Of a stretch of 53,681 nt of DNA, positions 7,335 through 17,480 are shown one piece after another. The number at the start of each line of letters is the position of its first letter. Positions within the stretch are counted from its first letter, which is position 1. A model generated the notes under the pieces. The model worked only from the letters and a program-made list of their open reading frames with translations. It had not been told where the DNA came from and ran no database searches. The stretch covers positions 1 to 53,681 of the forward strand of contig JAFAYL010000019.1 of the NCBI GenBank assembly GCA_019240405.1, given 5' to 3'. The position numbers and the translations under genes were made by a program. The DNA comes from Acidobacteriaceae bacterium. GTDB lineage: Bacteria > Acidobacteriota > Terriglobia > Bryobacterales > Bryobacteraceae.

Positions 7335-8194
7335 TTCTGATCACTGGCGCAACCGGCAATGTCGGGAGGGAAGTTCTCAAACAAGTAGCTCAATCAGGTG
7401 TGCCCGTTCGCGCGGGCGTTCAGTCTTTGGGCAAAGCGTCTGTGCCTTCAGGTGTCGAAGTCGCGGTTGTCGATTACAATCAGCCGGAAACGCTGCGCTC
7501 GGCGTTGAACGGCGTTGACCGCGTGTTTCTTGTCGGCCCTCCTACGGCGCAACTGCCCGCGCTGGAGCGGAAGGCGGTTGACGTGATCGCATCCCCAGAC
7601 GTTCGCCAGTTAGTGAAGCTATCGGCGATGGGTGGACGCGAGGCGATATTTCCCCGCCAGCATGCCGAGTCCGAGGACTACATTTTGTCTTCAGGCGCGC
7701 CATATACATTTCTGCGGCCCAACGGCTTCATGCAGAACGTTGTCAATTATTCGTCCTCAACGATCGTTCGCGAAAACGTGTTTTACGGGAGCGAAGGCAA
7801 CGGTAAGGTAAGCCAGATCGATATCCGCGATATCGCCGCCGTCGCAACGCGAGTGCTGACTGAAGAAGGGCACATAGGCAAGACTTACACTCTAACCGGA
7901 CCCGAGGCTCTTTCTAACACGCAGGTTGCCGCCGTACTCTCCGACGTTCTGGGCCGTCAGATTCGATTCGTGAATCTGGATCCGTCTCAGCTAAAACAAG
8001 CTCTGCTCTCGGCGGGTAGTCCGGAGTGGAGCGCCGATGCGCTGGTCGATCTGCAGCGCCTTTATCGGGAAGGCAAGGCCGCCACGGTGACTCCGGATGT
8101 CGAACAGATCCTCGGCCGTAAACCAACCAGCTTTGTCGAGTTTGTTCGAGACTACCGGGAGAGCTTCGAGCCGCGTGCGCAAGCTGCCGTTTGA
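7331..8194 (+). CDS. NmrA-like NAD(P)-binding protein (atypical SDR)
   Basis: The ATG at 7331 gives MILITGATGNVGREVLKQVA with the Rossmann TGATGxVG loop at the very N-terminus; a longer frame from 7250 only adds the end of the ester-cyclase gene. The 287 residues continue with VAVVDYNQPETLRSALNGVD, FLVGPPTAQL, KLSAMGG and APYTFLRPNGFMQNV, the pattern of NmrA/azoreductase-like atypical SDR proteins, which lack the YxxxK catalytic pair of classical SDRs. It probably senses NAD(P) redox state or reduces quinones. It is coupled to the ester cyclase by an ATGA overlap. Confidence 0.88.
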   Translation: MILITGATGNVGREVLKQVAQSGVPVRAGVQSLGKASVPSGVEVAVVDYNQPETLRSALNGVDRVFLVGPPTAQLPALERKAVDVIASPDVRQLVKLSAMGGREAIFPRQHAESEDYILSSGAPYTFLRPNGFMQNVVNYSSSTIVRENVFYGSEGNGKVSQIDIRDIAAVATRVLTEEGHIGKTYTLTGPEALSNTQVAAVLSDVLGRQIRFVNLDPSQLKQALLSAGSPEWSADALVDLQRLYREGKAATVTPDVEQILGRKPTSFVEFVRDYRESFEPRAQAAV

Positions 8195-8243
8195 ACGTGT
8201 ACTATCAAGGGCTCCTGGGGCGGCGCGAATCAAATTGACAGCG

Positions 8244-11200
8244 TTACGCGACTGGAAGGAGATCGGTGGGGGCGAGTTGTTCCGTATCGAGTGAAGAGAT
8301 CGGTGGGCGAGAGCGAAGGGCAATCCCGCAGTGCTCTATTTCGCTTTCGAGTTCTTGGAGCCGGATGGGCTTGGTCACATAGCCGTCCATGCCCGCAGCG
8401 AGACAGCGCTCGCGGTCACCGTTCATGGCGTGAGCCGTCAAGGCGATGATTGGAATGTGCTCGCCGCTGCGCTCCTCACTGCGGCGAATCATCTGGGCAG
8501 TTTCAAAACCGTCCATTTCGGGCATCTGAATGTCCATCAGAATGAGGTCAAACTTTAATCGATCGCGGGCGTGAATGGCGAGAACTTCATTGCCATTCGA
8601 AGCAACAGTGACCTGATGACCTTCCCTTTCAAGCAGCCGGCTGGCGACTAACTGATTGACCCGGTTATCCTCCGCGAGAAGTATTTGGAGAGGAACGAGT
8701 GGGGGTTGCCCAGCCTCAACCGGAGGAGCGGCAACTTCGGGCTCCGACCCACTCTCGCCAAGCGCTTTGAGAATCGCGTCGAGCAACTCCGAATGACCAA
8801 TGGGTTTGGTTAAGTAGGATGTTACGCCCAGCTTGCGGGCTCTTGACGCATTGGATAGCTGAAGAGAAGAGCTGAGCATGACTACGGCAAGTTGGCCCGG
8901 TTCTCCTTTGAGCCGGATCTGTTCAACTAGCTCGCAGCCATTTATTTCCGGCATTTGATAGTCGGTAATCATGAGTTCGAAGCGGTTGCCCTGAGCTGCT
9001 GCCTGCTCAAATCTAAGTAGCGCTTCTTCAGCCGCATCGACGGTTGTGCAGATCATGCCCCAGCGTTCCAAGGTTCGTTCCAGAATCCTGCGATTGGTGG
9101 GCTGATCATCGACAACTAACGTCCGGAGCCCATGGAGCCTTTGTTCAGACCAGCGTGAAGTTTTCCGGATTGCTTCTTCCACCTTGAATTCACCGCTGAA
9201 ATGAAAGCGGCTGCCGACTCCTTCTTCGCTTTCCGCCCACAGCCGTCCACCCATCATGGAAGCGAGCTGGCGCGAGATAGCGAGTCCCAATCCGGTTCCG
9301 CCGTACTTGCGGGCGGTAGACGTATCGGCTTGGGCAAAAGGAGAGAAGATCGCAGCCAACTTATTTTCTGGGATACCTATACCGCTGTCGATAACCGAAA
9401 ACTGCAGAGCGACCTTCTGCTCGATCGTGGAGAGCAATGCTACTTTGACCTGGATTTCACCACGTTCAGTAAACTTCAAGGCGTTCCCGACAAGATTGAT
9501 CAGAATTTGCTTCAGCCTAATCTCGTCGGCGAATACACATTCGGGAACATTTTCGTCGAAATCGCAGCTCAGCTCGAGACCTTTAGACTCGGCCTGCATT
9601 GCCAGGGTCTTCACCGCGCTGACAACGATATCGCGAAGGTTGCAACACACTGGATCGAGCTCGAGCCGGCCGGCCTCGATCTTTGAGAAATCCAGAATAT
9701 CGTTGAGCACGGTCAAGAGCGAACCCGCCGAAGCTTTCGCAGTTTCCAGATAGCAGCGCTGCTCGGCGCTCAGTTCAGTGCCGAGCGTAAGCTCTGTCAT
9801 GCCGAGTACGCCATTCATGGGTGTTCGGATTTCATGGCTCATGTTGGCCAGGAACTCGCTCTTCGCTTGGTCCGCTGCCTCAGCAGCCTGTTTAGCGTGG
9901 AGAAGCTCCTTTGTTTGTTGATGTACGCGCTTCCGGAGCGACAGTGTCCAGGAGAGGCCGAGAAGTCCTGTGATTATTAGCGCGGCGATGAGCACGAGGG
10001 CGTGTTGGATGGTCCACCAGGGAGCGCGTTGCACGATACGCACGTCGCTGGCAGACCGCAGCAAAAGGCGAAAGGAGACGGGTTGTTTGCCGTCGTCTAT
10101 CTCGACTGCGCAAATTCCCGTCAATCGCAAGACACTCGCTTGAGTGAGGTTCAGACCTGCGGCACTGGCCCGGCTGGGAAAGGTGGCGACAAAGTGCACT
10201 GCGCCAGATTTCAGTAGGAGGGTGGGTTTGTCGCGTTGCGATTCGTCTCCTTCGAGGAGGGCGGTTACGGCGATGAGCTGCCCTTCGTGGACTCCGGTGC
10301 TGGCCTGGTCTGCCGTGGAGAGGACCGGCGACGGCTGCCTTCGAACGCCAATCCTACGAATCGAGACATCTGTCAGAATCGGCGCATAAGATCCCACCGC
10401 GGGAAAACCGACTGCATCAACCAGATCGCCAGGGCGCAGCGGGGCTGTTCCGCTCCCCTGCATCGCGATACCGCCAGTGCCGTCCCATATATAGAGGGAT
10501 GGGCCTTGGACATAAGTCACCACACCGCGCAAATGGACCCGCTGGCGCGAGTGGGTGCCCGCGCGTGACGGGAATAGCATCAGACTGTCGATTCGGATCG
10601 GAGCGGTTTGAAACGGATCGCCTACGGGCCACTGCTGCACGGTGAGGTTGGCTCGCGAGGGTGCGTAGAACTCTACTCCGTTGAGCTGATTTTTGCTATT
10701 GAAGAGATTGCTACAAACGGCTTCGATTTTTAAAGTCGAGCCGACTAGCTTCTCAAGCTCCTGGCGCGGGGTATCGGATACGAATACGTTTACAACGTCA
10801 TCGCCCGTATCGAAACGAAGCGTCGGAGAACCGTCCAGAGTGGAGACAGCACGCACGAGGCCCGTCAGCGTAACAAAGAGCCCGTCGCTGGCGCCGGAAG
10901 CCAATACGCTGAAACTGAGGTGCAGTGGGCGAGGCAAATGCGATTTGCCCACGATGCGCACCACGGGATTAATTACGGCCGGCGCGTAGCCGCTCGAGAA
11001 AGTAGTAACACCGCGAACATCGACGAGATCGCCTGGCTTGCCGTCGAGCCGCTGGTTGGGAGCCTCGAGGAAAATGCCACCGGTCGAATTCTGAATGCTG
11101 TAAACATTGCCATCCCGTCCGCCTGTGTTGTAGGTGACAACAGCGCGGAGGTGGACCGGATGCTGTATAGATGCCTCGGCGGAGGATAGATGTTTAATGA

Positions 11201-11348
11201 CGGAGATGCTGGTCAGAACTGTCGGTTGTGACGCGGCGAGGCATGCACATCCTGCGGCCATGGTCAGAAGCGGGGTAGGGATTGTGCGATGGAGGTATCT
11301 ACGGAGTGATAGGGTTGCCAGTTTGCAGTTCTCGCGCAGCCCGCTCAT
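8244..11348 (-). CDS. Orphan hybrid sensor histidine kinase with two receivers
   Basis: 1034 residues. After an N-terminal hydrophobic/signal segment (about 20-40) come two tandem extracytoplasmic modules (about 61-245 and 268-440). Both begin with VHLR(A/G)VVTY, continue with (S/T)GGI and GDLVD, and look like OB-like beta domains. A transmembrane helix (about 446-468) leads to a short coiled coil, HisKA with SHEIRTP (His505), HATPase ([28 protein letters not shown]), then receiver 1 (Asp796, ITDYQMP; KP at 848-849) and receiver 2 (Asp939, LMDIQMP). No histidine phosphotransfer domain is present and no response regulator is adjacent. The signal sensed is unknown; the neighbouring esterases suggest a plant-polymer signal, but this is speculation. 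Confidence 0.93.
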   Translation of the reverse strand: MSGLRENCKLATLSLRRYLHRTIPTPLLTMAAGCACLAASQPTVLTSISVIKHLSSAEASIQHPVHLRAVVTYNTGGRDGNVYSIQNSTGGIFLEAPNQRLDGKPGDLVDVRGVTTFSSGYAPAVINPVVRIVGKSHLPRPLHLSFSVLASGASDGLFVTLTGLVRAVSTLDGSPTLRFDTGDDVVNVFVSDTPRQELEKLVGSTLKIEAVCSNLFNSKNQLNGVEFYAPSRANLTVQQWPVGDPFQTAPIRIDSLMLFPSRAGTHSRQRVHLRGVVTYVQGPSLYIWDGTGGIAMQGSGTAPLRPGDLVDAVGFPAVGSYAPILTDVSIRRIGVRRQPSPVLSTADQASTGVHEGQLIAVTALLEGDESQRDKPTLLLKSGAVHFVATFPSRASAAGLNLTQASVLRLTGICAVEIDDGKQPVSFRLLLRSASDVRIVQRAPWWTIQHALVLIAALIITGLLGLSWTLSLRKRVHQQTKELLHAKQAAEAADQAKSEFLANMSHEIRTPMNGVLGMTELTLGTELSAEQRCYLETAKASAGSLLTVLNDILDFSKIEAGRLELDPVCCNLRDIVVSAVKTLAMQAESKGLELSCDFDENVPECVFADEIRLKQILINLVGNALKFTERGEIQVKVALLSTIEQKVALQFSVIDSGIGIPENKLAAIFSPFAQADTSTARKYGGTGLGLAISRQLASMMGGRLWAESEEGVGSRFHFSGEFKVEEAIRKTSRWSEQRLHGLRTLVVDDQPTNRRILERTLERWGMICTTVDAAEEALLRFEQAAAQGNRFELMITDYQMPEINGCELVEQIRLKGEPGQLAVVMLSSSLQLSNASRARKLGVTSYLTKPIGHSELLDAILKALGESGSEPEVAAPPVEAGQPPLVPLQILLAEDNRVNQLVASRLLEREGHQVTVASNGNEVLAIHARDRLKFDLILMDIQMPEMDGFETAQMIRRSEERSGEHIPIIALTAHAMNGDRERCLAAGMDGYVTKPIRLQELESEIEHCGIALRSRPPISSLDTEQLAPTDLLPVA

Positions 11349-11429
11349 CCATTGACATATCGTCTGAATCGGATTTCGAGTTCAGGGTGGAGGACCTGAT
11401 ATTTCGAAAGCAGCGAGTCGAAGTCCGGG

Positions 11430-12977
11430 TTAGCGGGTTGGCTTTGTATGGCTTATAAAGTTGTCCGCCCACTGAATGAAATACTTCAGATTGGGTAGAT
11501 CTGTGTGGCCTCCGTCATGCTGCCGCCACGCCAACTGCCCATCTAGCAACCCGGAATTCACCGGAGGCATCTGTTCGGTCCGGTAATCGTTGGAGATGCC
11601 GAGATCTTTCGCGCCGAGGAGCCTGAAGGCAGCTCCCGCAGCAACTGCAGCCATATAACTGCCTTTTTGGTCCAGCCACTTCGCATCGCCTTGCTCCGGG
11701 ACGCCATAGCTAATGAAGGTCAGGCGAGGCGAGCACAGCGCAATCAGCTCATGTGAGTCAACCGGCAGATCGTTCGCGTTTTTGCTTCCGAAAACCGCAT
11801 CCGATGCGCCATACTTCATGAAATTGCCGGCCATCCAATAGTATTCGCCGCCAGTCAGGCTTTCGAGGGCTTCACCAAAGTTGCGGCGGTGCAGCTTTGC
11901 ACCGCCTTCTCCTGAAGAGCCGATCAGGCCCATAGCGAAGCGAGTCTCAAAAGCGAGAGTAACGAGAGCAGCTTTTCCATAACGCGAAACGCCTTCGATG
12001 CCGACGTGCTCAGCATCGACCGCCGGATCTGTTTCGAGGTAATCGAGCCCGCGCGCGGCACCCCATGCCCAAGCGCGTAATGCGCCCCATTGATCGGGTT
12101 TGCGCGGCTGACCTTTATTACAAAGACCGATGATGCCTCGGGTGAGTCCGGAGCCATTGTCTGCCTGAATGCTTTGAGGATCGATCAGAGCGTAACCCCA
12201 ACCATCGGCGATCAACTGTTGAGGGGCGGGAGGATCGCCAATGGGCGGACGCATGCCGAACGAGAATGGCGGCTGAGATGCGTTCACGCTGTATGCCGGA
12301 TATTTGTCGAAAATTGCTTTAAGCGATGGATCTTGTTTCAAAAGCAGAGCCTTGAGCGCGGCGTTTACTTTATCGAGTTCTGCTTGGGGCGGCTGCGCTG
12401 GCGAAGGAAGAACGGCCGGGCCAAACATCATTAGCAGCGGCACCGGCCGTTGTGCATTCGCGGGAGTGACGACAACCATCGAGATGTTCACGTCAATCAA
12501 GGGATACGACGAGTTGTCGACATGCCCGATCAGTCTCTTTGCAATGACCGGCATGAATCCGACGAATTCCTTGTCAGTGACCGTTACTGTCCAGGTCACT
12601 TTCGGGATGTTTTGAGGCAAGCGGCCATAAACTTCGCGCTCCGTATCCTCCACAATTTCCGGGCGGCGCAGCTTCCACCACATTTCGGGTGTTGTCACTT
12701 TCTGACCGTTGTTGAGCGTCAGGATGTCCGGCAGATTCGGATAAGGATTCGCGAGTTGCTCGTCATAGTTGGCGTGATTGGGCGCTTTTTCATCGCCGCT
12801 CGGACCGGGGCGTAAGGCTTTTATGCCGAGCTGATCCATCATGTTCTGGTGATCCTGCTCGTCAGTAAAGGTGACGGGCGGGGGATAGGGTTCGCTCGAC
12901 GTGTCTCGCTGAGCGAGCCCGAGGGATGCTGCCGTGCACGCCATTGCGAACACGAGTGCCGGATTAGGTGTACTCAT
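11430..12977 (-). CDS. CE15-family glucuronoyl esterase-like secreted hydrolase
   Basis: 515 residues with a signal peptide (about 1-22) and an alpha/beta-hydrolase fold. The nucleophile motif is GVSRYGKA (Ser331), the bacterial CE15 form of GxSRxGK. A glutamate follows in SSGEGG (Glu357), and histidine candidates lie in the ending WRQHDGGHTD (His487/His491). CE15 enzymes cleave ester bonds between 4-O-methyl-glucuronic acid of xylan and lignin alcohols, so the likely job is release of lignin-bound hemicellulose outside the cytoplasm. It is divergent from an SGNH esterase, forming a small plant-polymer locus. Confidence 0.85.
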   Translation of the reverse strand: MSTPNPALVFAMACTAASLGLAQRDTSSEPYPPPVTFTDEQDHQNMMDQLGIKALRPGPSGDEKAPNHANYDEQLANPYPNLPDILTLNNGQKVTTPEMWWKLRRPEIVEDTEREVYGRLPQNIPKVTWTVTVTDKEFVGFMPVIAKRLIGHVDNSSYPLIDVNISMVVVTPANAQRPVPLLMMFGPAVLPSPAQPPQAELDKVNAALKALLLKQDPSLKAIFDKYPAYSVNASQPPFSFGMRPPIGDPPAPQQLIADGWGYALIDPQSIQADNGSGLTRGIIGLCNKGQPRKPDQWGALRAWAWGAARGLDYLETDPAVDAEHVGIEGVSRYGKAALVTLAFETRFAMGLIGSSGEGGAKLHRRNFGEALESLTGGEYYWMAGNFMKYGASDAVFGSKNANDLPVDSHELIALCSPRLTFISYGVPEQGDAKWLDQKGSYMAAVAAGAAFRLLGAKDLGISNDYRTEQMPPVNSGLLDGQLAWRQHDGGHTDLPNLKYFIQWADNFISHTKPTR

Positions 12978-13033
12978 CAGTAAGCGCTCTTCATGATATT
13001 TTCATTGGTGGCTCGAATAAAAGCCAGCTTCGA

Positions 13034-14278
13034 ATGATGCGATCGGTTGTTACTGCCTGTTTTCTCCTCGTTACCGGATTTGTATCGCGCGCCGGATCAC
13101 AATCAGGCGCGTTTTGGACCGGCTCGTGGGCTGCCTCGCAGCAGCTTCCTGAGCCACAAAACTCGCTCGCACCCGATGATCTTCGCGATGCAACGCTCAG
13201 GCAAATCGTTCACTTGTCGGCAGGAGGACAAAGCCTGCGGGTGCATCTGTCAAATGCTTTCGGCACAGCGCCGCTACACCTCGGCTCGGTACATATCGCG
13301 CATGCTGTTTCGAGCTCATCGGCTGCCATCGATACCGGCACTGACAGGCCGCTGACATTTCATGGCGCGCGCGATGTGACGCTGCCAGCCGGAGCCGAGT
13401 TTCTTTCCGATCCACTGGATTACCCGGTAAAGCCCGGGAGCGATCTTGCGATCAGCATCCAATTCGAGAATCCCCCTGAACGGGAAACGGGTCATCCAGG
13501 CTCTCATGCCACGTCGTACCTGGTTCATGGCAACGCCGTGTCTGCCGCCGATCTTCCGAACGCGAAAAAGATCGAGCATTGGTATCAACTTTCGGGCGTT
13601 GATGTGACTGCTCCTTCGGAATCGAGCGCCGTTGTCGCCCTTGGCGATTCGATTACGGACGGCCACGGTTCGACGACAAACGGAAATGACCGGTGGCCCG
13701 ACGTGCTGGCGCGACGGCTGCAAGCTGACCGGGCGGGAAGAAATATTGGAGTGCTTAATCAAGGAATCGGCGGCAACCATCTTCTGACGGATGGCCTAGG
13801 ACCCAATGCTCTGGCGCGTTTTGATCGGGACGTACTGGCGCAGCCGGGGGTTCGCTGTTTAATTCTTTTGGAGGGTGTCAACGATCTGGGTGGGCTTGCG
13901 AGGACAGGGGAAGTGAGTGCCGTCGAACATGCCGCACTCGTGCAGCGGGTGATCGCAGCGTATGAGCAGATTATTGCGCGAGCGCGCACCCACGGTATCC
14001 GAATTATCGGAGCCACCATTCTGCCGTATGTCGGGTCGGATTATTATCATCCGGGGCCAGCGAGCGAGGCCGACCGGCAAGCGGTCAATACGTGGATCCG
14101 AACCCCCGGTCACTTCGACGCGGTCATCGATTTCGACCAGGTGACCCGCGATCCCGCTCATCCGGATCGCTTGCGTCCGGCTTTCGATTGCGGTGATCAT
14201 CTCCACCCTTCTCCCGCGGGCTATGCGGCCATGGCGAATGCGATTCCGTTGTCGCTGATCGTTTCAGGTTCGCGCTGA
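13034..14278 (+). CDS. Secreted SGNH/GDSL hydrolase (probable carbohydrate esterase)
   Basis: The ATG at 13034 gives MMRSVVTACFLLVTGFVSRA, a clear signal peptide; the frame is open back to 12968 but that stretch overlaps the divergent gene. The mature protein has an N-terminal beta domain (about 25-190, starting WTGSWAASQQ) and then the SGNH core: block I GDSITDG (Ser206), block II GIGGN, block III GVND and block V DHLHPSPAGY with the catalytic Asp/His. This layout is that of two-domain GDSL lipases/acylhydrolases that deacetylate polysaccharides. Substrate not determined. Confidence 0.88.
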   Translation: MMRSVVTACFLLVTGFVSRAGSQSGAFWTGSWAASQQLPEPQNSLAPDDLRDATLRQIVHLSAGGQSLRVHLSNAFGTAPLHLGSVHIAHAVSSSSAAIDTGTDRPLTFHGARDVTLPAGAEFLSDPLDYPVKPGSDLAISIQFENPPERETGHPGSHATSYLVHGNAVSAADLPNAKKIEHWYQLSGVDVTAPSESSAVVALGDSITDGHGSTTNGNDRWPDVLARRLQADRAGRNIGVLNQGIGGNHLLTDGLGPNALARFDRDVLAQPGVRCLILLEGVNDLGGLARTGEVSAVEHAALVQRVIAAYEQIIARARTHGIRIIGATILPYVGSDYYHPGPASEADRQAVNTWIRTPGHFDAVIDFDQVTRDPAHPDRLRPAFDCGDHLHPSPAGYAAMANAIPLSLIVSGSR

Positions 14279-14326
14279 ATCCTCCGAAGTCCGGGAGCTC
14301 TATTCGCGCCGGCGCGGAATACTGAG

Positions 14327-16999
14327 TCATTCGTGCCGCAACGAGCGCATGGGATCAAGATTTGCGGCTCGTTGCGCCGGTAAATATGACGCCAGCAACG
14401 CAACGCCTGTGAGGAGCACCGAGACAGCCCCAAATGTCAGCGGATCGGTCGGCCTCAAGCCGAACAGCAAACTCGATAAAGCCGTCATCAGCTTGAGACT
14501 GATTGTAATTCCAAGTGCAAGCCCAATAACAGCGGGTCGCAGTCCTTCGGCAAGAATCATCTTGAGAACGTCACTTCGCTGCGATCCTAACGCCATACGA
14601 ACGCCGATTTCATGCGTGCGTTGAAGGGTAATAAAGGACACGACGCCATACACGCCGAGGCAGGCGAGGATCAAAGTCACCACAGCAAAACCGTTTAGAA
14701 GCAGAGTGACGAGACGCGGCACGAAGAGCGATTGTGCGAAATATTCATCCAGTGTCTCTATGTGATAGAGCGGCTCGTTTTTATCCAGGATGGCTATCTG
14801 GCGACGGGCAGCATCAATGATCCGCCGCGGGTCGTTTGCAGTGCGCACAACGATGAAAACAGGCGAGAACGGACTTTGCGCCAGAGGCGCATAAACCTCT
14901 GGTGCGGCTTCAGCATTTAAGCCACTTTGCTTCACATCTCCGATCACGCCCACGATCTCACGCATGGGCGGCTCACCCGGGCCATAGCCGTTGCCAATAC
15001 CAGGGCGGATGTGCTTGCCAATAGGATTTTGGTTGGGGAAGAACCTTTGTGCTAGTGCTCGATTTACAACGACCACCGGAGTTGAATTCGAAGAATCGTG
15101 CAATGTGAAGTCCCGGCCGCGCATAATTGTTATGCCGAGCGCACGAAAATATCCAGGCTCCACTGCATTGAAATCGGCAGCAGGGCGCGATCCTAATGGC
15201 GTGGGCTGCCCTTCAATTTCTATGCTCGAGGCGATATTGTCTCCTGTAAGAGGTAGCGAAGCGGCTGCGCTGATTGAGGTCACTTCAGGAATCGTGCTGA
15301 TTCGCGTAATAACGTCGTGAAAGAACCTCTCATGTCCGGCTCCTTCCTGTGCCGGAGGCGCATCGATCTCGAACGTGAGGACATGATGCGGATCGAATCC
15401 TGGATCGACTTGCGTGAGATGGAGAAAACTCTGAAGTAACAGGCCGGCGCCAAGCAGCAGCACTACTGCTATCGCGATTTCGCCGATAACTAGCGCTTGC
15501 CGGGACCGGGTGTGCCCCTTCCCTTCATTGCCTGAACTAGACCAACTCTCTCGTAGCGAATCTGTAAGGCTGACCCTCGAAGCTTGTAGAGCGGGAGTGA
15601 GGCCAAAAACGATGCCGGATGCTACTGAAATCAGAAAGGCGAAGCTAAAGAGGCGACCGTCGAGTCCGACGTCGTTCAGACGAGGAACTTGCGGCGGCAT
15701 AACGCCTAGTAGCAACCTGATTAGCAATACTGCGAGCGCGAGCCCCAAACAGCCGCCTAGCAGCGAAAGAATTATATTTTCCGTCAATAACTGGCGCATT
15801 GCCCTGCCGCGGCTTGCGCCCAATGCAACCCGAACTGTCATTTCTTTCCGCCTCCGGCTGGCTCGGACCAATAGAAGATTCGCGACATTTGCACAGATGA
15901 TCAGGAGAACGCATCCCACCGATGCCAACAGCACCAGCAACGGCGTACGGATAGGCCCCGCGAGGCTTTGAATTTCTGGGACGAGTAGCACGGTGCGCGG
16001 CTTGTTCTCGGGATGTTCCTTATTAAGGGCGCTGGCGATCGACGTGAGCTCGGCTTGCGCTTGCGGCAATCTGACGCCTGGCCGCAGAAGGCCGATGACA
16101 TCCAGATAGTGTGCCCCACGCTGCGCAGTCATCGCGTTTGCGCCGCCGCGAGCGTCTACGGCGATTGTTGTCCAAAGCTGGACCGGTTCCGCCTGAATAG
16201 GAAACTGGAATTCGTGCGGCATAACGCCAATGACAGTGAACGGCTGACGGTTAAGCTCGATTGTGCGACCCAGCACGGAGGGGTCAGAACCGAATGCACG
16301 CCGCCACAGGCCGTAACTCAAGATGACGGGATCGGTGCCGCTCGTTGTCTGAGGGGTGTCATCTTGTGGGAGGAAACTACGACCCAGCGAGGGATTTACT
16401 CCGAGTAGAGAAAACAACCGCGCGGACACGACCGCACCTTCCAGACGCTCGGCCTGCCTTCCGCCAGCGAAGGTGAAATCATTCGTACGAAAAACCGCCA
16501 TGCCCTCGAATGCGTGATTTCGGGCACGCCAGTCGAGGAAGTCCGGGTATGATGCGACCTCGCCGCGGCGGCTCTTGATAAGCATCGATTGAATTCGAAT
16601 CAGGCGGTCCGCGGTAGGGAACGGCAGCGGCTTAAACATCACCGCATCTACGACGCTGAAGATCGCCGTCGTTGCGCCGATTCCGAGCCCAAGAATCGCG
16701 ATCACGACCCCTGTAAAGCCCGGGTTTCTCCCGAGCATCCTGAATGCATAGCGAATGTCCTGCAGCAATCTGTCGATCGAAGCTCCGACTCGGACATCGC
16801 GAATGTTTTCCTTCACCTGTTCCAATCCGCCGATTTCTCGTTTCGTTTGGAGAAGGGCTTCCTCTCGACTCGCGCCACAGCGTACCTTATCTTCTGCAGT
16901 GAGCTCGATGTAACTGCGAATTTCTTCATCCGCATCCTGGTCAAGACGTTGCTTGTAGAGAGCATTCCGGCAGAAATTGTAAATGTGACGAAGACCCAC
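14327..16999 (-). CDS. ADOP-type ABC permease (duplicated MacB/FtsX), module 2
   Basis: The GTG at 16999, five bases after the padR stop, gives 890 residues. A TTG-started longer frame (17155) lies inside padR and is rejected. The prefix (YKQRLDQDADEEIRSYIELT) is followed by TM1 (TGVVIAILGLGIGATTAIFS), a MacB periplasmic domain, an FtsX block (CVLLIICANVANLLLVRASR), a second periplasmic domain (FDPHHVLTFEID) and a final FtsX block ending RAANLDPMRSLRHE. All parts expected of this family are intact. It is co-transcribed with padR module 2 and divergent from module 3. Substrate unknown. Confidence 0.9.
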   Translation of the reverse strand: MGLRHIYNFCRNALYKQRLDQDADEEIRSYIELTAEDKVRCGASREEALLQTKREIGGLEQVKENIRDVRVGASIDRLLQDIRYAFRMLGRNPGFTGVVIAILGLGIGATTAIFSVVDAVMFKPLPFPTADRLIRIQSMLIKSRRGEVASYPDFLDWRARNHAFEGMAVFRTNDFTFAGGRQAERLEGAVVSARLFSLLGVNPSLGRSFLPQDDTPQTTSGTDPVILSYGLWRRAFGSDPSVLGRTIELNRQPFTVIGVMPHEFQFPIQAEPVQLWTTIAVDARGGANAMTAQRGAHYLDVIGLLRPGVRLPQAQAELTSIASALNKEHPENKPRTVLLVPEIQSLAGPIRTPLLVLLASVGCVLLIICANVANLLLVRASRRRKEMTVRVALGASRGRAMRQLLTENIILSLLGGCLGLALAVLLIRLLLGVMPPQVPRLNDVGLDGRLFSFAFLISVASGIVFGLTPALQASRVSLTDSLRESWSSSGNEGKGHTRSRQALVIGEIAIAVVLLLGAGLLLQSFLHLTQVDPGFDPHHVLTFEIDAPPAQEGAGHERFFHDVITRISTIPEVTSISAAASLPLTGDNIASSIEIEGQPTPLGSRPAADFNAVEPGYFRALGITIMRGRDFTLHDSSNSTPVVVVNRALAQRFFPNQNPIGKHIRPGIGNGYGPGEPPMREIVGVIGDVKQSGLNAEAAPEVYAPLAQSPFSPVFIVVRTANDPRRIIDAARRQIAILDKNEPLYHIETLDEYFAQSLFVPRLVTLLLNGFAVVTLILACLGVYGVVSFITLQRTHEIGVRMALGSQRSDVLKMILAEGLRPAVIGLALGITISLKLMTALSSLLFGLRPTDPLTFGAVSVLLTGVALLASYLPAQRAANLDPMRSLRHE

Positions 17000-17004
17000 G
17001 GTTC

Positions 17005-17337
17005 TTAAGGTGTCCGCAAAGCGGTTGCAATTGCGAGGGAGATACGCTCCCACTGTTTGGTTTCGGTACTTAGTTGACGGCGGCCAACCTTGGTGAGCTG
17101 GTAAAACTTTGCTCGCCGGTTGGTCTCCGATTCTCCCCAGAAGGAAGTTAACCAACCGGACTCCTGCATTCGGTGAAGCGCAGGGAAGAGGGACCCGGCC
17201 TTGACCTCGAATGTTCCGTTTGTCATTTGTGCTATGCGCCTAGAAATGCCCATTCCGTGAAGCTCTTTCAACGCCAGAGCTCTTAGAATCAGCAGATCTA
17301 GAGTTCCTTGGAGAAGATCTGTTGGAGAATCAGACAC
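17005..17337 (-). CDS. PadR-family transcriptional regulator, module 2
   Basis: 110 residues from a GTG at 17337: DLLQGTLDLLILRALALKEL, HGMGISRRIAQ, VKAGSLFPALHRMQESGWL and ETNRRAKFYQLTKVGRRQL. It is a standard short PadR. It should repress the downstream permease and itself through the CTATAG elements in the 143-base region shared with the divergent module 3 operon. Confidence 0.92.
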   Translation of the reverse strand: MSDSPTDLLQGTLDLLILRALALKELHGMGISRRIAQMTNGTFEVKAGSLFPALHRMQESGWLTSFWGESETNRRAKFYQLTKVGRRQLSTETKQWERISLAIATALRTP

Positions 17338-17344
17338 AGCGCCT

Positions 17345-17393
17345 CTATAGATGTTCTATAAGAAGTATTCCAAAATTCCCTATAGAATGTCAA
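17345..17393 (-). promoter_or_regulatory. Promoter and CTATAG operator cluster of padR module 2
   Basis: On the minus strand TTGACA (17388-17393) and AATACT (17364-17369) are spaced by 18 bp, with the start predicted near 17357. CTATAG occurs at 17345-17350 and 17380-17385 and as CTATAA at 17356-17361, i.e. within the spacer and at the transcription start, well placed for repression. Confidence 0.65.
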
Positions 17394-17436
17394 TAAGAGA
17401 GGAAGTTCCCGCCAAAACTAGGGTCAATTTGATATG

Positions 17437-17465
17437 TTGCGTTCCGCTGCGGTTTAATCTATATT
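17437..17465 (+). promoter_or_regulatory. Promoter of the retropepsin-padR-permease operon (module 3)
   Basis: TTGCGT (17437-17442) and TATATT (17460-17465) are separated by 17 bp. The predicted start is about nine bases before the ATG at 17481, so the leader is very short. Confidence 0.5.
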
Positions 17466-17480
17466 ACCCATAAGATCGTT

